Source: Streptomyces sp. 3214.6 (GTDB lineage Bacteria; Actinomycetota; Actinomycetes; Streptomycetales; Streptomycetaceae). From it: 64,000 bases of DNA. Location: contig NZ_LT670819.1 in the NCBI RefSeq assembly GCF_900129855.1, positions 2,170,001 through 2,234,000 of the forward strand, read 5' to 3'. Position numbers and translations under genes: made by a program. Within the stretch, counting starts at the first letter, position 1. Every line of letters starts with the position of its first letter. The notes beneath the pieces were generated by a model. The model had not been told where the DNA came from and did no database searches. It saw nothing but the letters and a program-made list of their open reading frames with translations. Positions 41,341 through 50,549 of the stretch are shown piece by piece.

Positions 41341-44169
41341 GTGACCGTGCGACGGGAGTTCAAGGAGCCTGCCAGATGCCGCCCCGACCTGGTCATCGGC
41401 AGGGAGGAGCTGTTCACGGCCGCCCGTGAGCAGCTGACTCGCGGCGGCAGTGTGCTGCTGCACGGCCCCGCCGGAATAGGAAAGTCGACCGTGCTGCGGG
41501 CATTGGCCGCGGATTACGGCGAGGCGGCGCGCACCGTGCTGCGCTGCTCGGCGACCGAGTCCGAATCCCACCTCCCGTTCCTGGCCTTGGCCGATCTCTT
41601 CGGGTTGGTCCTCGACGAGATCTCGGACAGGCTGCCCGCCGCCCAGCGCACGGCGCTGGAGTCGGCGCTCACCGGCCGAGGCGAGTCGACGCTGCAACGT
41701 GACGGTCTCGCCCTGCGTCTGGCCGTGCTGTCCGCCCTGCGCGCCCTGGCCGCCGCGGGCCCCGTACTGCTCGTCGCCGACGACCTCCAGTGGCTGGACT
41801 CGGCCAGCGCCGAACTCCTCGGCTTCGCCGCCCGCCGCCTCGGCGACACCCCCGTCCAACTGCTGTGCGCGGTGCGGACGGAGGGCCAGGAGTACGACCG
41901 TCATCTACGCGCGTCCCCGCCCGACACCCTCGCCGTCCGGCTGAACCCCCTCTCCCGTGCCCAGGTCTCCGCGCTGCTCGACCATCGCGGCTACACCGAC
42001 CTGCCCCGCTCGACGGTCCGCGAGGTCCACCGCACCAGCGGCGGCAACCCCCTGTTCGCGCTGGAGCTCGGCCGCGCCCTCGGCGAGAACCCGACCCCGC
42101 CCCGCCCGGGCGAGCCGCTGCCGGTGCCGACCTCGCTGCGCGCCCTGGTGCTCAGCCGTCTCGACATGCTCTCCGACGAAGCCCGCCGCACCCTGCTCGT
42201 GGCCAGCGCCGGAGCCCGCCCCACGCTGGCTCTGCTGCACGCGGCCGGCCGGGAGAACGCCGAGGCCGAGACCGCGCAGGCCGCGGCGCTCGGGCTGCTG
42301 GCGACGGAGCCGGAGGGTCCGGCCGTACGGTTCGCGCATCCGCTGATCTCGGCCGCGCTGTATGCGGAGGCGCCCGCGCAGGAACGCCGGGCCGCACACG
42401 CCGCGCTGTCCACGGCCGCCTCCGACCCGATCGAGCGGGCCCGCAACCTCGCCCTGGCCACCACCGGGACCGACCCGGAGGTGGCCGCCCGGCTCGCCGA
42501 GGCGGCGGCCCTGGCCCGGGACCGGGGTGCGCCGTCGGTCGCCGCCTCGCTCGGGCTGCTGGCCGCCCGGCACACCCCGCCGGACGGCATCCCCGCCCCG
42601 GACGACCGGCGGTTGCAGGCCGCCGAGGACGCCATCACGGCCGGCGAGGTGGATCTCGCCCGGGACATCGCGCGCGAGGTGCTGACCCGGGCGACCGTGC
42701 CCGCCGAGCGGATCCGGGCCTGGGAAGTGGTGATCGAGGCCGCCGGGCAGTCCCTCGGCGAGGTCGACGCGGTCTTCCCGCAGGCCCTCGCCGACGCCGG
42801 CGACGACCCGCGGCTGCTCGCCCTGGTCCACTACCGGCTGGCCTGGCGCAAGCTGATCGTCGAGGGCGACTTCGCAGAGGCCCGGCAGGAGGCCGCGCAC
42901 ACGGCGGAGCTGGCCGCACGCGGCGGCGACCGGCGCACCGAGCTGATGGCGCTGTCCTTCCAGGGGCACACCGAGGCCCTGATGGGCCATCCGAACGCCC
43001 CCGCCACCATCAAGCGGGCCCTGAAGGAGCCTCAGGACCCCTATGTGGCCTGCCATCACAACGGGGTCGGCGCGGCCCGGTTCCGCTGGCTGCTGATGAG
43101 CGACCAGTTGCCCGAGGCCCGGTCGACCATCACCGCGCTGCTGCGCGAGGTGCGCCGGCGCGGCATGGTCGAGAGCGAGGTGCACTTCCAGCGTTTCCTC
43201 GCCGAGACCGAACTGCGCTCCGGGCACTGCGGGCGCGCCCTGGACCTGGCCCGCGAGAGCCTCAAGCTGGCCCGCGACTCCGGCATCGGCCTGGGCGCCT
43301 CCGCGATGCTCGCCTCCCTCGCCGAGGCCTCCGGCGGTGACGTCGACCGGGCGCTGGCGCTGGCCCGGGAGGCGGCGGAGCACGCCGAGGAGGACGGCGA
43401 CCAGATGTACGTCTCCCGCGCCCTGGCCGCCCTCGGCCACGCCCAGTTGGTGGCCGGGGACGCGGCGGGCGCGGTCGGCTCGCTGCGCCGGGTGCGGGAG
43501 CTGGAGCAGGGCCTGGGCATCACCGATCCGGCGCGGGGCCGCTGGCAGGGCGACCTCGCCGAGGCGCTGGTGCGGGTCGGCGAGCCGGGCGAGGCGCAGG
43601 ACGTCATCGACGTGACGCGCGAGCACGCGCTGCGGCTGGGCCGGGAGAGCGTGCTGGCGGTGCTGGACCGGTCGGAGGCGCTGGTGCGGGCGGCGCTCGG
43701 CGACCACGAGGCGGCGCTGTCCCGGCTGACGTCGGTGCAGGACCGGCTCGCCAAACTGGGGTACGGCCTGGAGGAGGGGCGGGCGGCGTTCGCGCTGGCC
43801 CGGCTGCGCACCCTGCGGCCGGGGACGGTCCCGGGACCGACGTCGTACGACGAGGCGGCGCGGCTGTTCCGGCGGTGCCGGGCGCTGCCCTGGCTGCGTC
43901 AGGTGGACACGGCCGCGGCGGAGGGGCAGGCGCAGCCGGTCGCCGTCGCCCAGCAATCGCCCGCGTCCGACGCGCTGGAGGGCCTGGCCTCGATGGAGCG
44001 TCAGGTCGCGGCGCTCGTCATGGAGGGCGCGACCAACCGGGAGATCGCGGCGCGTCTGTTCATCAGCGTCAAGACGGTCGAGGCGACCCTGACCCGGGTC
44101 TACCGCAAGCTGGGGATCCGTTCCCGGGTGGACATCGTCCGACTGGCGGCAGGGCGTCACGCGAAGTGA
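41341..44169 (+). CDS. LAL-family (large ATP-binding LuxR) transcriptional regulator
   Basis: 942 aa. N-terminal AAA-type ATPase with Walker A GPAGIGKST and Walker B LLVADDLQW, a long helical TPR-like middle (residues ~430-850), and a C-terminal LuxR HTH (SMERQVAALVMEGATNREIA, ARLFISVKTVEATLTRVYRK). GTG at 41341, directly preceded by GGAGGGGAGCG; another GTG lies two codons on. It is followed on the same strand by the trypsin gene, whose promoter has repeated GGGTTCCCT boxes, so it is the prime candidate activator of that protease. Confidence 0.92.
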   Translation: MTVRREFKEPARCRPDLVIGREELFTAAREQLTRGGSVLLHGPAGIGKSTVLRALAADYGEAARTVLRCSATESESHLPFLALADLFGLVLDEISDRLPAAQRTALESALTGRGESTLQRDGLALRLAVLSALRALAAAGPVLLVADDLQWLDSASAELLGFAARRLGDTPVQLLCAVRTEGQEYDRHLRASPPDTLAVRLNPLSRAQVSALLDHRGYTDLPRSTVREVHRTSGGNPLFALELGRALGENPTPPRPGEPLPVPTSLRALVLSRLDMLSDEARRTLLVASAGARPTLALLHAAGRENAEAETAQAAALGLLATEPEGPAVRFAHPLISAALYAEAPAQERRAAHAALSTAASDPIERARNLALATTGTDPEVAARLAEAAALARDRGAPSVAASLGLLAARHTPPDGIPAPDDRRLQAAEDAITAGEVDLARDIAREVLTRATVPAERIRAWEVVIEAAGQSLGEVDAVFPQALADAGDDPRLLALVHYRLAWRKLIVEGDFAEARQEAAHTAELAARGGDRRTELMALSFQGHTEALMGHPNAPATIKRALKEPQDPYVACHHNGVGAARFRWLLMSDQLPEARSTITALLREVRRRGMVESEVHFQRFLAETELRSGHCGRALDLARESLKLARDSGIGLGASAMLASLAEASGGDVDRALALAREAAEHAEEDGDQMYVSRALAALGHAQLVAGDAAGAVGSLRRVRELEQGLGITDPARGRWQGDLAEALVRVGEPGEAQDVIDVTREHALRLGRESVLAVLDRSEALVRAALGDHEAALSRLTSVQDRLAKLGYGLEEGRAAFALARLRTLRPGTVPGPTSYDEAARLFRRCRALPWLRQVDTAAAEGQAQPVAVAQQSPASDALEGLASMERQVAALVMEGATNREIAARLFISVKTVEATLTRVYRKLGIRSRVDIVRLAAGRHAK

Positions 44170-44245
44170 GGAATCCGCGGGTCAACCGCCCCTGAGGGGC
44201 TATCTACCCTTAGTGGGTTTCTCCTGGGTGTCCGCCCCGCGCGGC

Positions 44246-44356
44246 GGGTTCCCTCAAGCGGCCCCATCGGCGGCGACTGTGGGTTCCCTGGGCGACCGAG
44301 GGTTTTCCCTGCCCCAACTCCCCTAGGGGGTTCCCTCATTGGGACGAGCGGGTTCC
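44246..44356 (+). promoter_or_regulatory. GGGTTCCCT repeat array before the trypsin gene
   Basis: Exact GGGTTCCCT at 44246, 44281 and 44328; variants at 44300 (GGGTTTTCCCT) and 44350 (GGGTTCCGG). All are in the same orientation within the 305-bp gap between the LAL regulator and the protease. The rest of the gap holds no gene. Likely activator sites. Confidence 0.65.
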
Positions 44357-44474
44357 GGGTCCTAGCGTAAGGGACGTGCCGCTCGCCCGGGCACACGGGG
44401 GTCGGTCCCGCGACCCCCGTGCTCACCCCCACACCCGCGCGACCCCCCACCGGCCATCTCCACCGAGGAGTTCC

Positions 44475-45266
44475 ATGTTCGGGCTCAACCGCGCCAAGAA
44501 GACCGCCGCCGTCCTCGCAGCGACCGCTGCCGCGGCAGCGACCGCACTGCTCAGCGCCCCCACCGCTGTCGCAGCGCCCCAGCCGATCGTCGGCGGCACG
44601 ACGACCACGACCACGACGTACCCGTTCATGATGCAGATCACGGACGCCTCGCAGAACCAGTTCTGCGGCGGCACCCTCGTCTCGGCGACCAAGGTGGTCA
44701 CGGCCGCCCACTGTATGGTCGGCGAGACCACGAGCAGCGTGCGCGTCGTCGGTGGGCGCACGTACCTCAACGGCACGAACGGCACTGCCAGCCGGGTGAG
44801 CAAGATCTGGATCAACCCGGACTACACGGACGCCACCAACGGCGACGACGTGGCCGTCCTGACCCTGTCGACGGCGATGCCGTACACCACGGCGTCGTAT
44901 GTCTCCTCGTCCCAGACCGGCGTGTACGCGGCCGGCACCACGGCCCGCATCATCGGCTGGGGCACCACCTCGGAGAACGGCAGCTCCTCCAACCAGCTGC
45001 GGACCGCGACCGTCCCGATCGTGTCCGACACCAGCTGTGCGAGCTCCTACGGTTCGGACTACGTCAAGTCCGACATGGTTTGCGCCGGATACACCTCCGG
45101 CGGCACAGACACCTGCCAGGGCGACAGCGGCGGTCCCCTGCTCATCGGGGGCGTCCTGGCAGGGATCACTTCTTGGGGCGAGGGCTGCGCGGAGGCCGGT
45201 TACCCGGGTGTGTACACCCGGCTGACCACCTTCTCCAGCCTGGTGACGGCGCAGGTCAACTCGTAG
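44475..45266 (+). CDS. Secreted trypsin-like serine protease
   Basis: 263 aa. Signal peptide (1-33, ...SAPTAVAAP), short propeptide APQP, mature start IVGG. Catalytic triad: TAAHC (His), GDDVAVL (Asp) and GDSGGP (Ser). The residue six before the Ser is Asp (TDTCQGDSGGP), giving Arg/Lys specificity. Six cysteines fit three disulfides. ATG at 44475 with CGAGGAG upstream. A strong hairpin follows at 45317. Expression probably depends on the LAL regulator and the promoter repeats (inference). Confidence 0.96.
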   Translation: MFGLNRAKKTAAVLAATAAAAATALLSAPTAVAAPQPIVGGTTTTTTTYPFMMQITDASQNQFCGGTLVSATKVVTAAHCMVGETTSSVRVVGGRTYLNGTNGTASRVSKIWINPDYTDATNGDDVAVLTLSTAMPYTTASYVSSSQTGVYAAGTTARIIGWGTTSENGSSSNQLRTATVPIVSDTSCASSYGSDYVKSDMVCAGYTSGGTDTCQGDSGGPLLIGGVLAGITSWGEGCAEAGYPGVYTRLTTFSSLVTAQVNS

Positions 45267-45316
45267 TCACCGGGTTGCCCCCAAGAACCTCCTGAGTACT
45301 CCTCAGGGAAAGACCG

Positions 45317-45357
45317 GGGGGCGCTGCGAGCCTCCACGAGCGGCCCGCAGCGCCCCC
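45317..45357. terminator. Stem-loop after the trypsin gene
   Basis: 12-bp perfect arms GGGGGCGCTGCG/CGCAGCGCCCCC (45317-45328, 45346-45357) with a 17-nt loop, between convergent genes. Confidence 0.8.
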
Positions 45358-45435
45358 TATCCAAGCCCTCACCTCTCACCGGTGGGGGCTTCGGCCTGTT
45401 CGGGGTCGTCCCCGACCGGGACGTCCCCCTTCGCG

Positions 45436-46545
45436 TCAGGGGCGTACGACGGTGGCGAACCGGATGTCGTGCGGCCCGCCCGGGTGCATCGCGGACAGCA
45501 TCCGCTCGCCCTCTTCTGTCACCTCGTCCCGCTGGGTCTTGGTGAGCCGGCCGAAGGGCTCGATGACGAGCGCGTCCTGCTCCAGTTTCCACAGGCCCGC
45601 CAGGAAGCCGTCGACGAGGAGCGTGCAGTAGGCCTGGTTGCCCTGCCAGCTGCGGCCCCAGTACTCGGGCGGGACGACTCGGGTGCGGTCGGCGTGGGAG
45701 AGGAGGAGGTTGTCGAACTCGGGGAGGAAGCGCGGCGGGGCCGGGACCTGGGGGTCCGGGCGGGGGGCGTCGGGGAGGTCGAAGAGTTCCACGCCGTGCT
45801 CGTCGCGGAAGGTGAGCAGGTGGGGGCGGAGGCGTTCGAAGGGCTCTCGCAGTCGGGTCAGACCGGCCCAGGTCTGCATGTCCTTGACGGAGGCCGGGCC
45901 GAAGGCGGCCAGGTAGCGCAGGACGACGGCGTCCGGCGTGGGGGTCGGTGCGGCGAGCCGGCCGAGCCAGTGTTCGGCGGTGGTCAGCGCGACCTGCCCG
46001 CTCCTGTCCCACAGCCCGCGCGGGGTGACCTGGACGAGGGGCAGCCGGCACCGGGCGGCGACGGCGAGGGACTGGGGGTCGGCGTCCGGCCACTCCACGG
46101 AGAGGGCTTCGCGCAGTTGCTTCATGGTGCGCGGTTCGGTCTCGACGAGGTCGCGGGCGAGGACGGCGAGCCGGTCGAGGTCGACGCCGGCCAGGCCCTT
46201 GCGGAAGTACGTCAGCTCACGGTCGCGGGCAGGCTGGACGAACGGCCGCAGGGTCAGACAGTCATCGGCGGTGTGGGCGTGGATGGTGGAGCGCATGCTG
46301 ACGATGCGGACGACCTCGCGGCCGGCCATCGGCGTCGACAGCTTCTCCGGGACGAAGCCGTCGAGGCGGGCCGCGAGCGCGTAGTACGGCGGCTTGACGT
46401 TCTGCGCCTGAAGTCCGAGCAGGTGTTCGATGGCGGCCCCGGCCGACAGCGACGAGGGACGCAGCAACAGCTGTCGGTCGAGGGTGGCGCGGTTGAGGGC
46501 GCGGGCGCCGAGCACGGGGGCCGCCGGGGACGTCGTCTTCGTCAT
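45436..46545 (-). CDS. AlkZ-like DNA glycosylase (HTH_42 winged-helix family)
   Basis: 369 aa. Tandem winged helices of the YcaQ/AlkZ family: HLLGLQAQNVKPPYYAL holds a Q-x-Q motif (QAQ) as in AlkZ-type enzymes; also VVRIVSMRSTIHAHTADD and FLPEFDNLLLSHADRTRVV. The family excises bulky or cross-linked bases, in some cases as self-resistance to a genotoxic metabolite. ATG at 46545; there is no clear ribosome binding site, but TTAACT lies 8 nt upstream, so a leaderless message is possible. No genotoxin cluster is adjacent. Confidence 0.85.
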   Translation of the reverse strand: MTKTTSPAAPVLGARALNRATLDRQLLLRPSSLSAGAAIEHLLGLQAQNVKPPYYALAARLDGFVPEKLSTPMAGREVVRIVSMRSTIHAHTADDCLTLRPFVQPARDRELTYFRKGLAGVDLDRLAVLARDLVETEPRTMKQLREALSVEWPDADPQSLAVAARCRLPLVQVTPRGLWDRSGQVALTTAEHWLGRLAAPTPTPDAVVLRYLAAFGPASVKDMQTWAGLTRLREPFERLRPHLLTFRDEHGVELFDLPDAPRPDPQVPAPPRFLPEFDNLLLSHADRTRVVPPEYWGRSWQGNQAYCTLLVDGFLAGLWKLEQDALVIEPFGRLTKTQRDEVTEEGERMLSAMHPGGPHDIRFATVVRP

Positions 46546-46682
46546 GCAGGGCAAGTTAACGGGGAATGAGGACAGTTGCTGTCCTCAAGGCACCCGAGCC
46601 GGGTCGCGCTGGGGATGTCCCCCTGCCGGTCCTGGGGTGTGCCGGATCGTGCCCTCGTCGGCGGCGAAACTATCGTGCGCTC

Positions 46683-46868
46683 ATGACGTCCAATCCGCGA
46701 AAGCACCTCACCATGGCACTCGGGGTCGCCGTGCTGCTCGCCGCCGAGGTGACCACCGCCGTCGCCCAGCCCGCCGGCCCCTCCCCCGCCCAGCAGTTGG
46801 GCGTCACCGGCGACGGCAGCCGAAGCGCCGTGGTCTCCATGTCCGAGGCACGCGGCGACGCGAGGTGA
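46683..46868 (+). CDS. Possible small exported peptide
   Basis: 61 aa. MTSNPRKHLTMALGVAVLLA looks like a signal sequence with basic start and hydrophobic core, ending near TAVAQPAG. The remaining ~25 residues are hydrophilic. The stop overlaps the next GTG as GTGA, which suggests coupled translation with the VOC protein. There are no homologues I can name, so it may be non-coding leader sequence instead. Confidence 0.4.
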   Translation: MTSNPRKHLTMALGVAVLLAAEVTTAVAQPAGPSPAQQLGVTGDGSRSAVVSMSEARGDAR

Positions 46869-47293
46869 GTCGGCCGACGCAGGGCACGCTGCATCACATC
46901 GAGCTGTGGGTGCCGGACCTCGACCGCGCCGTCACGTCGTTCGGCTGGCTGCTGGAGGCGTTGGGGCACACCCTCTTCCAGAGCTGGAGCGGTGGGCGCA
47001 GTTGGCGGCTCGGGGCGACCTATCTGGTCATCGAGCAGTCCCCGGCCCTCACCGCCGAACAGCACGACCGGTGCCGCCCGGGGCTGAACCATCTGGCGTT
47101 CCACGTCGACGACATCGCCGTGGTCGAGAGGCTGGCTGCCGAGGCCGCGCAGCACGGCTGGCGCCTGATGTTCCCCGAGCGGCACCCCTACGCCGGCGGC
47201 CGACAGCACTGCGCCGCCTACCTGGAGAACGAGGACGGGTTCGAGGTCGAACTCGTCGCGAGTCCAGGACGTGCTGCCGGGGGGCTGTGGTAG
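46865..47293 (+). CDS. VOC/glyoxalase-family protein
   Basis: 142 aa, one vicinal-oxygen-chelate domain. LHHIELWVPDLDRAVTSFGW starts the first beta-alpha-beta unit with the metal-ligand His; PGLNHLAFHVDDIAVVERLA starts the second; ENEDGFEVELVA has the C-terminal Glu. GTG at 46865. Substrate unknown. A cobalamin riboswitch begins about 30 nt after its stop. Confidence 0.86.
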   Translation: MSRPTQGTLHHIELWVPDLDRAVTSFGWLLEALGHTLFQSWSGGRSWRLGATYLVIEQSPALTAEQHDRCRPGLNHLAFHVDDIAVVERLAAEAAQHGWRLMFPERHPYAGGRQHCAAYLENEDGFEVELVASPGRAAGGLW

Positions 47294-47324
47294 CTTGCCG
47301 AGGCCAGTCGTACCCATGTGCGTA

Positions 47325-47475
47325 TCCGTACGTGCGCGGGTCAGGGAATCCGGTGCGACTCCGGAGCTGACGCGCAGCGGTAAGGGCGACGGGCGGGGCA
47401 CTGGCCACTGGAGCGTGATCGCGGTCCGGGAAGGCGCCTCGTCCGGGTGACCCCGAGTCCGAAGACCTGCTGGCG
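47325..47475 (+). ncRNA. Cobalamin riboswitch
   Basis: Conserved blocks in order: GGGAATCCGGTGCGACTCC, GAGCTGACGCGCAGCGGTAAG, GCCACTG (47404), GGGAAGGCG and the closing AGTCCGAAGACCTGC (47456-47470). It lies in the 263-bp leader of a BtuF-type gene, so B12 should shut off the import operon. No other gene lies in the leader. Confidence 0.9.
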
Positions 47476-47556
47476 GCCCCCGACGCCGGAAGACCGCCGG
47501 GGGAGCACCGTACGACCGGGCTTCGCGCCAGAGCCCTCGACGCCGAAGGAAGTTCC

Positions 47557-48612
47557 GTGCCGTTCGCACGCCCCGTCCGTCCTGCCGTCCTCCTCCTGTC
47601 AGCCGCCCTGCTGCTGACCGGCTGCGGCGGCTCCCCCGCCCCGTCGGGCTCGTCCGACTCGGCGGGATCGGCGTCGGCCGGCTCCGCCGGCCGTCCGGTC
47701 ACGCTCGACAACTGCGGTCAGCGGGTCCACGTGGACGGTCCTCCGCGGCGGGCGGTCTCCCTCAACCAGGGCACGACCGAGATCATGCTCTCGCTCGGGC
47801 TGGCCGACCGTATGGCGGGCACCGCCACCTGGACCGACCCGGTGGCGAAGGGGCTGGAGAAAGCCAACGCGACGGTGCAGCGGCTGGCCGACAACGCCCC
47901 CTCGTTCGAGTCGGTCCTGGACACCGAACCCGACTTCGTCACCGCGTCGTTCGCCTCCACTCTCGGTGAGGGCGGCGTCGCCACCCGCGAGCAGTTCGCG
48001 AAGGTGGGCGTGCCCACGTACCTCTCCCCCTCCGACTGCGTCGGCAAGGACAACGCCGGCGACGGCGACGGCTCGCGCACCGAGCCGCTGACCATGGACG
48101 CGGTCTACGGCGAAGTCACCGACCTGGCCAGGATCTTCGGTGTCGAGGAGCGCGGCACGAAACTGGTCGCAGCTCTGAAGTCCCGTGTGGAGAAGGCCAC
48201 TTCGGGGCTCCATGCGCAGAACGTCAGCCTCCTGTACTGGTTCGCCGACTCCCGGTCCCCGTATCTGGCGGGCTGCTGCGGCGCGCCCGGCGTCATCACC
48301 CGTGAACTCGGCGCGAGGAACGCCTTCGACGACACCCACGAGGAGTGGCCTCAGGTCAACTGGGAGACGGTCGCCGACCGGGACCCCGACGTCCTCGTCA
48401 TCGGCGATCTGAGCCGCAGGCAGCAGACGGCCGAGACCGCCGCGAAGAAGATCGCGTTCCTGGAGTCCGACCCGGTCACGAAGAACATGACCGCCGTGAA
48501 GAAGAAGCGGTACGTGCTGCTGCCCGGGCAGGCCATGAACCCGACGGTCCGGACCGTCGAGGGCGTGGAGAAGGTGGCGGCTGCGCTGCGCGCGTACGGC
48601 TTCGGGGGATGA
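47557..48612 (+). CDS. Cobalamin-type ABC transporter substrate-binding lipoprotein
   Basis: 351 aa. Lipoprotein signal with lipobox LLTGC, then a Ser/Gly-rich linker and a Fe3+/B12-type periplasmic-binding fold (RAVSLNQGTTEIMLSLGLAD, VNWETVADRDPDVLVIGD). GTG at 47557 with CGAAGGAAG upstream. First gene of a riboswitch-controlled operon; its stop overlaps the permease start as ATGA. B12 or a corrinoid is the likely ligand because of the riboswitch; the fold alone would also allow an iron-siderophore. Confidence 0.88.
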   Translation: MPFARPVRPAVLLLSAALLLTGCGGSPAPSGSSDSAGSASAGSAGRPVTLDNCGQRVHVDGPPRRAVSLNQGTTEIMLSLGLADRMAGTATWTDPVAKGLEKANATVQRLADNAPSFESVLDTEPDFVTASFASTLGEGGVATREQFAKVGVPTYLSPSDCVGKDNAGDGDGSRTEPLTMDAVYGEVTDLARIFGVEERGTKLVAALKSRVEKATSGLHAQNVSLLYWFADSRSPYLAGCCGAPGVITRELGARNAFDDTHEEWPQVNWETVADRDPDVLVIGDLSRRQQTAETAAKKIAFLESDPVTKNMTAVKKKRYVLLPGQAMNPTVRTVEGVEKVAAALRAYGFGG

Positions 48613-49661
48613 GCGACGTCCTGTCGGCGGCAACCCCGGCCGCGGTCCGCGGGCTGCGTCGCGTGGCGCTGTGGACGGCCGGCCTCGCACTGCTGTGCGG
48701 GTCGGTCGCGGTGGCGATCACCATCGGCCCGGCCGACATCGCGGTCGGTGACGTGTGGGCGACGGTGGCGGCCCATCTCGGCTGGGGGCAGGCGGAGTTG
48801 ACGCCGATCCGGGACGGGATCGTGTGGAATCTGCGGCTGCCGCGGACACTGCTGGCCGCCGTGTGCGGAGCCGGCCTCGCCGTGTGCGGCGCGGTGATGC
48901 AGTCCCTGCTGCGCAATCCGCTCGCCGACCCCTTCGTCCTCGGCGTGTCGTCCGGGGCCTCGACCGGCGCGGTCGCGGTCGTCGTACTCGGCGTGGGCGG
49001 CGGTGTCCTGTCGGTCTCCGGGGGCGCGTTCCTGGGCGCGGCGCTCTCGTTCGCGCTGGTGCTGCTGCTCAGTCACACCCTCGGCGGCACCACGGACCGG
49101 GTGGTCCTCGCCGGCGTGGCCGCCATGCAGTTGTTCTCCGCGCTCACCTCGTTCATCGTGATGACGGCCGCCGACGCGGAGACCACGCGCGGGGTGCTGT
49201 TCTGGCTGCTCGGCTCGCTCGGCGGGGCCGGCTGGAACGATGTGGGCGTGGGTCTGGCGGCGCTGGTGGTGACGCTTCTGGTGTGCGCCGGGTACGCCAC
49301 GACACTGGACGCGTTCGCGTTCGGGCAGGACGCCGCCGCGTCCCTGGGCGTGCATGTGGCACGCACCCGGCTGGTCCTGCTGTGCACCACCGCCCTGCTG
49401 ACGGCCACCCTGGTCAGCTCGGCGGGGGCGATCGGCTTCGTCGGCCTGGTCCTCCCGCACGCCGCCCGCGCGTTGACCGGCCCCGGGCACACCCGGCTGC
49501 TGCCGGCCACCGCGCTGGCCGGGGCGGTGTTCCTGGTGTGGGTGGACACGCTCGCCCGCACCGCCCTGGACCCGCAGGAGGTGCCGGTGGGCGTGGTGAC
49601 CTCGCTGATCGGCGTCCCGGCGTTCGTCCTCGTGCTGTACCGGACCAGGAGTACACGATGA
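48609..49661 (+). CDS. ABC transporter permease, BtuC/FecCD family
   Basis: 350 aa, about ten membrane helices. LRLPRTLLAAVCGAGLAVCG, MQSLLRNPLADPFVLGVSSG and GAIGFVGLVLPHAARALTGP are diagnostic FecCD motifs. ATG at 48609 overlaps the upstream stop. A transmembrane dimer partner of the ATPase that follows with another ATGA overlap. Confidence 0.94.
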   Translation: MSDVLSAATPAAVRGLRRVALWTAGLALLCGSVAVAITIGPADIAVGDVWATVAAHLGWGQAELTPIRDGIVWNLRLPRTLLAAVCGAGLAVCGAVMQSLLRNPLADPFVLGVSSGASTGAVAVVVLGVGGGVLSVSGGAFLGAALSFALVLLLSHTLGGTTDRVVLAGVAAMQLFSALTSFIVMTAADAETTRGVLFWLLGSLGGAGWNDVGVGLAALVVTLLVCAGYATTLDAFAFGQDAAASLGVHVARTRLVLLCTTALLTATLVSSAGAIGFVGLVLPHAARALTGPGHTRLLPATALAGAVFLVWVDTLARTALDPQEVPVGVVTSLIGVPAFVLVLYRTRSTR

Positions 49662-50470
49662 CGAGCACCGCGGACGGCGGCGGCGAGGGACTCGGCGACG
49701 GCAGCGGGCTGCGCGCCGAGCGGATCACGCGCACGGCCGGCGACGCCCTCGTCCTGGACGGCGTCAGCATCGCCCCCCGCCCCGCAACCGTCACCGGTCT
49801 GCTCGGCCCGAACGGCTCCGGCAAGTCGACGCTGCTGCGCCTGCTGGCCGGAGTGATCGCGCCGGCCTCCGGCGTCGTCACCCTCGACGGTCACCGGCTG
49901 GATCGGGTGGGGCGCCGTACGGTCGCCCGGCGGGTCGCCGTCGTCGAGCAACAGGCCGACACCCAGGTCTCGTTGAGCGTCCTCGACGTCGTACGCCTCG
50001 GCCGGATACCGCACCGCCGGGCGTGGGCCCCTGCCTCGCCCGAGGACGAGGAGGCCGTGCGCCGCGCGCTGGAGCGCACTGCCCTGGCCGACAAGGCCCA
50101 CCGCCCCTGGCACACCCTCTCCGGCGGCGAACGCCAGCGTGTCCAGATCGCCCGGGCCCTCGCCCAGCAGCCGCGGGAGCTGCTGCTGGACGAACCCACC
50201 AACCACCTGGACATCCAGCACCAGTTGGGCCTGCTGACGCTGATCCGGGAACTCCGCCTCACCACGGTCGTCGCCCTGCACGACCTGAACCTGGCCTCGA
50301 TGTACTGCGATCGGGTCGTCGTCCTGCGGCAGGGGCGTGTGGTGGCCGCCGGCAGCCCGCAGGACGTCCTCACCGAGACACTCGTCGCCGATGTGTACGG
50401 CGTACGCGCCACCGTCACCCGCACCGGCCCCGACGACCGCCCGCACATACGGTTTCTGGGCCCACGGTGA
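49658..50470 (+). CDS. ABC transporter ATP-binding protein, BtuD/FepC type
   Basis: 270 aa. Walker A GPNGSGKST, signature LSGGERQR, Walker B LLLDEPTNHLDIQ, and the H-loop in VVALHDLNLA. An N-terminal Gly-rich extension of ~20 residues precedes the domain. Energises the import complex. ATG at 49658 overlaps the permease stop. Confidence 0.95.
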   Translation: MTSTADGGGEGLGDGSGLRAERITRTAGDALVLDGVSIAPRPATVTGLLGPNGSGKSTLLRLLAGVIAPASGVVTLDGHRLDRVGRRTVARRVAVVEQQADTQVSLSVLDVVRLGRIPHRRAWAPASPEDEEAVRRALERTALADKAHRPWHTLSGGERQRVQIARALAQQPRELLLDEPTNHLDIQHQLGLLTLIRELRLTTVVALHDLNLASMYCDRVVVLRQGRVVAAGSPQDVLTETLVADVYGVRATVTRTGPDDRPHIRFLGPR

Positions 50471-50479
50471 GCGCACACG

Positions 50480-50538
50480 AGGACCATGCCAGTACTACGC
50501 AAGGACCACGCCAGGACCACGCCGTGACAGGACCAAGA
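50480..50538. repeat. AGGACCACGCC-type phased repeats
   Basis: AGGACCACGCC at 50502 and 50513; variants at 50480 (AGGACCATGCC) and about 50528 (AGGACCAAGAG). Spacing 22, 11 and 15 bp. Lies in the 79-bp gap before the phosphatase-like gene. Confidence 0.55.
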
Positions 50539-50549
50539 GGAGCCGCCCA

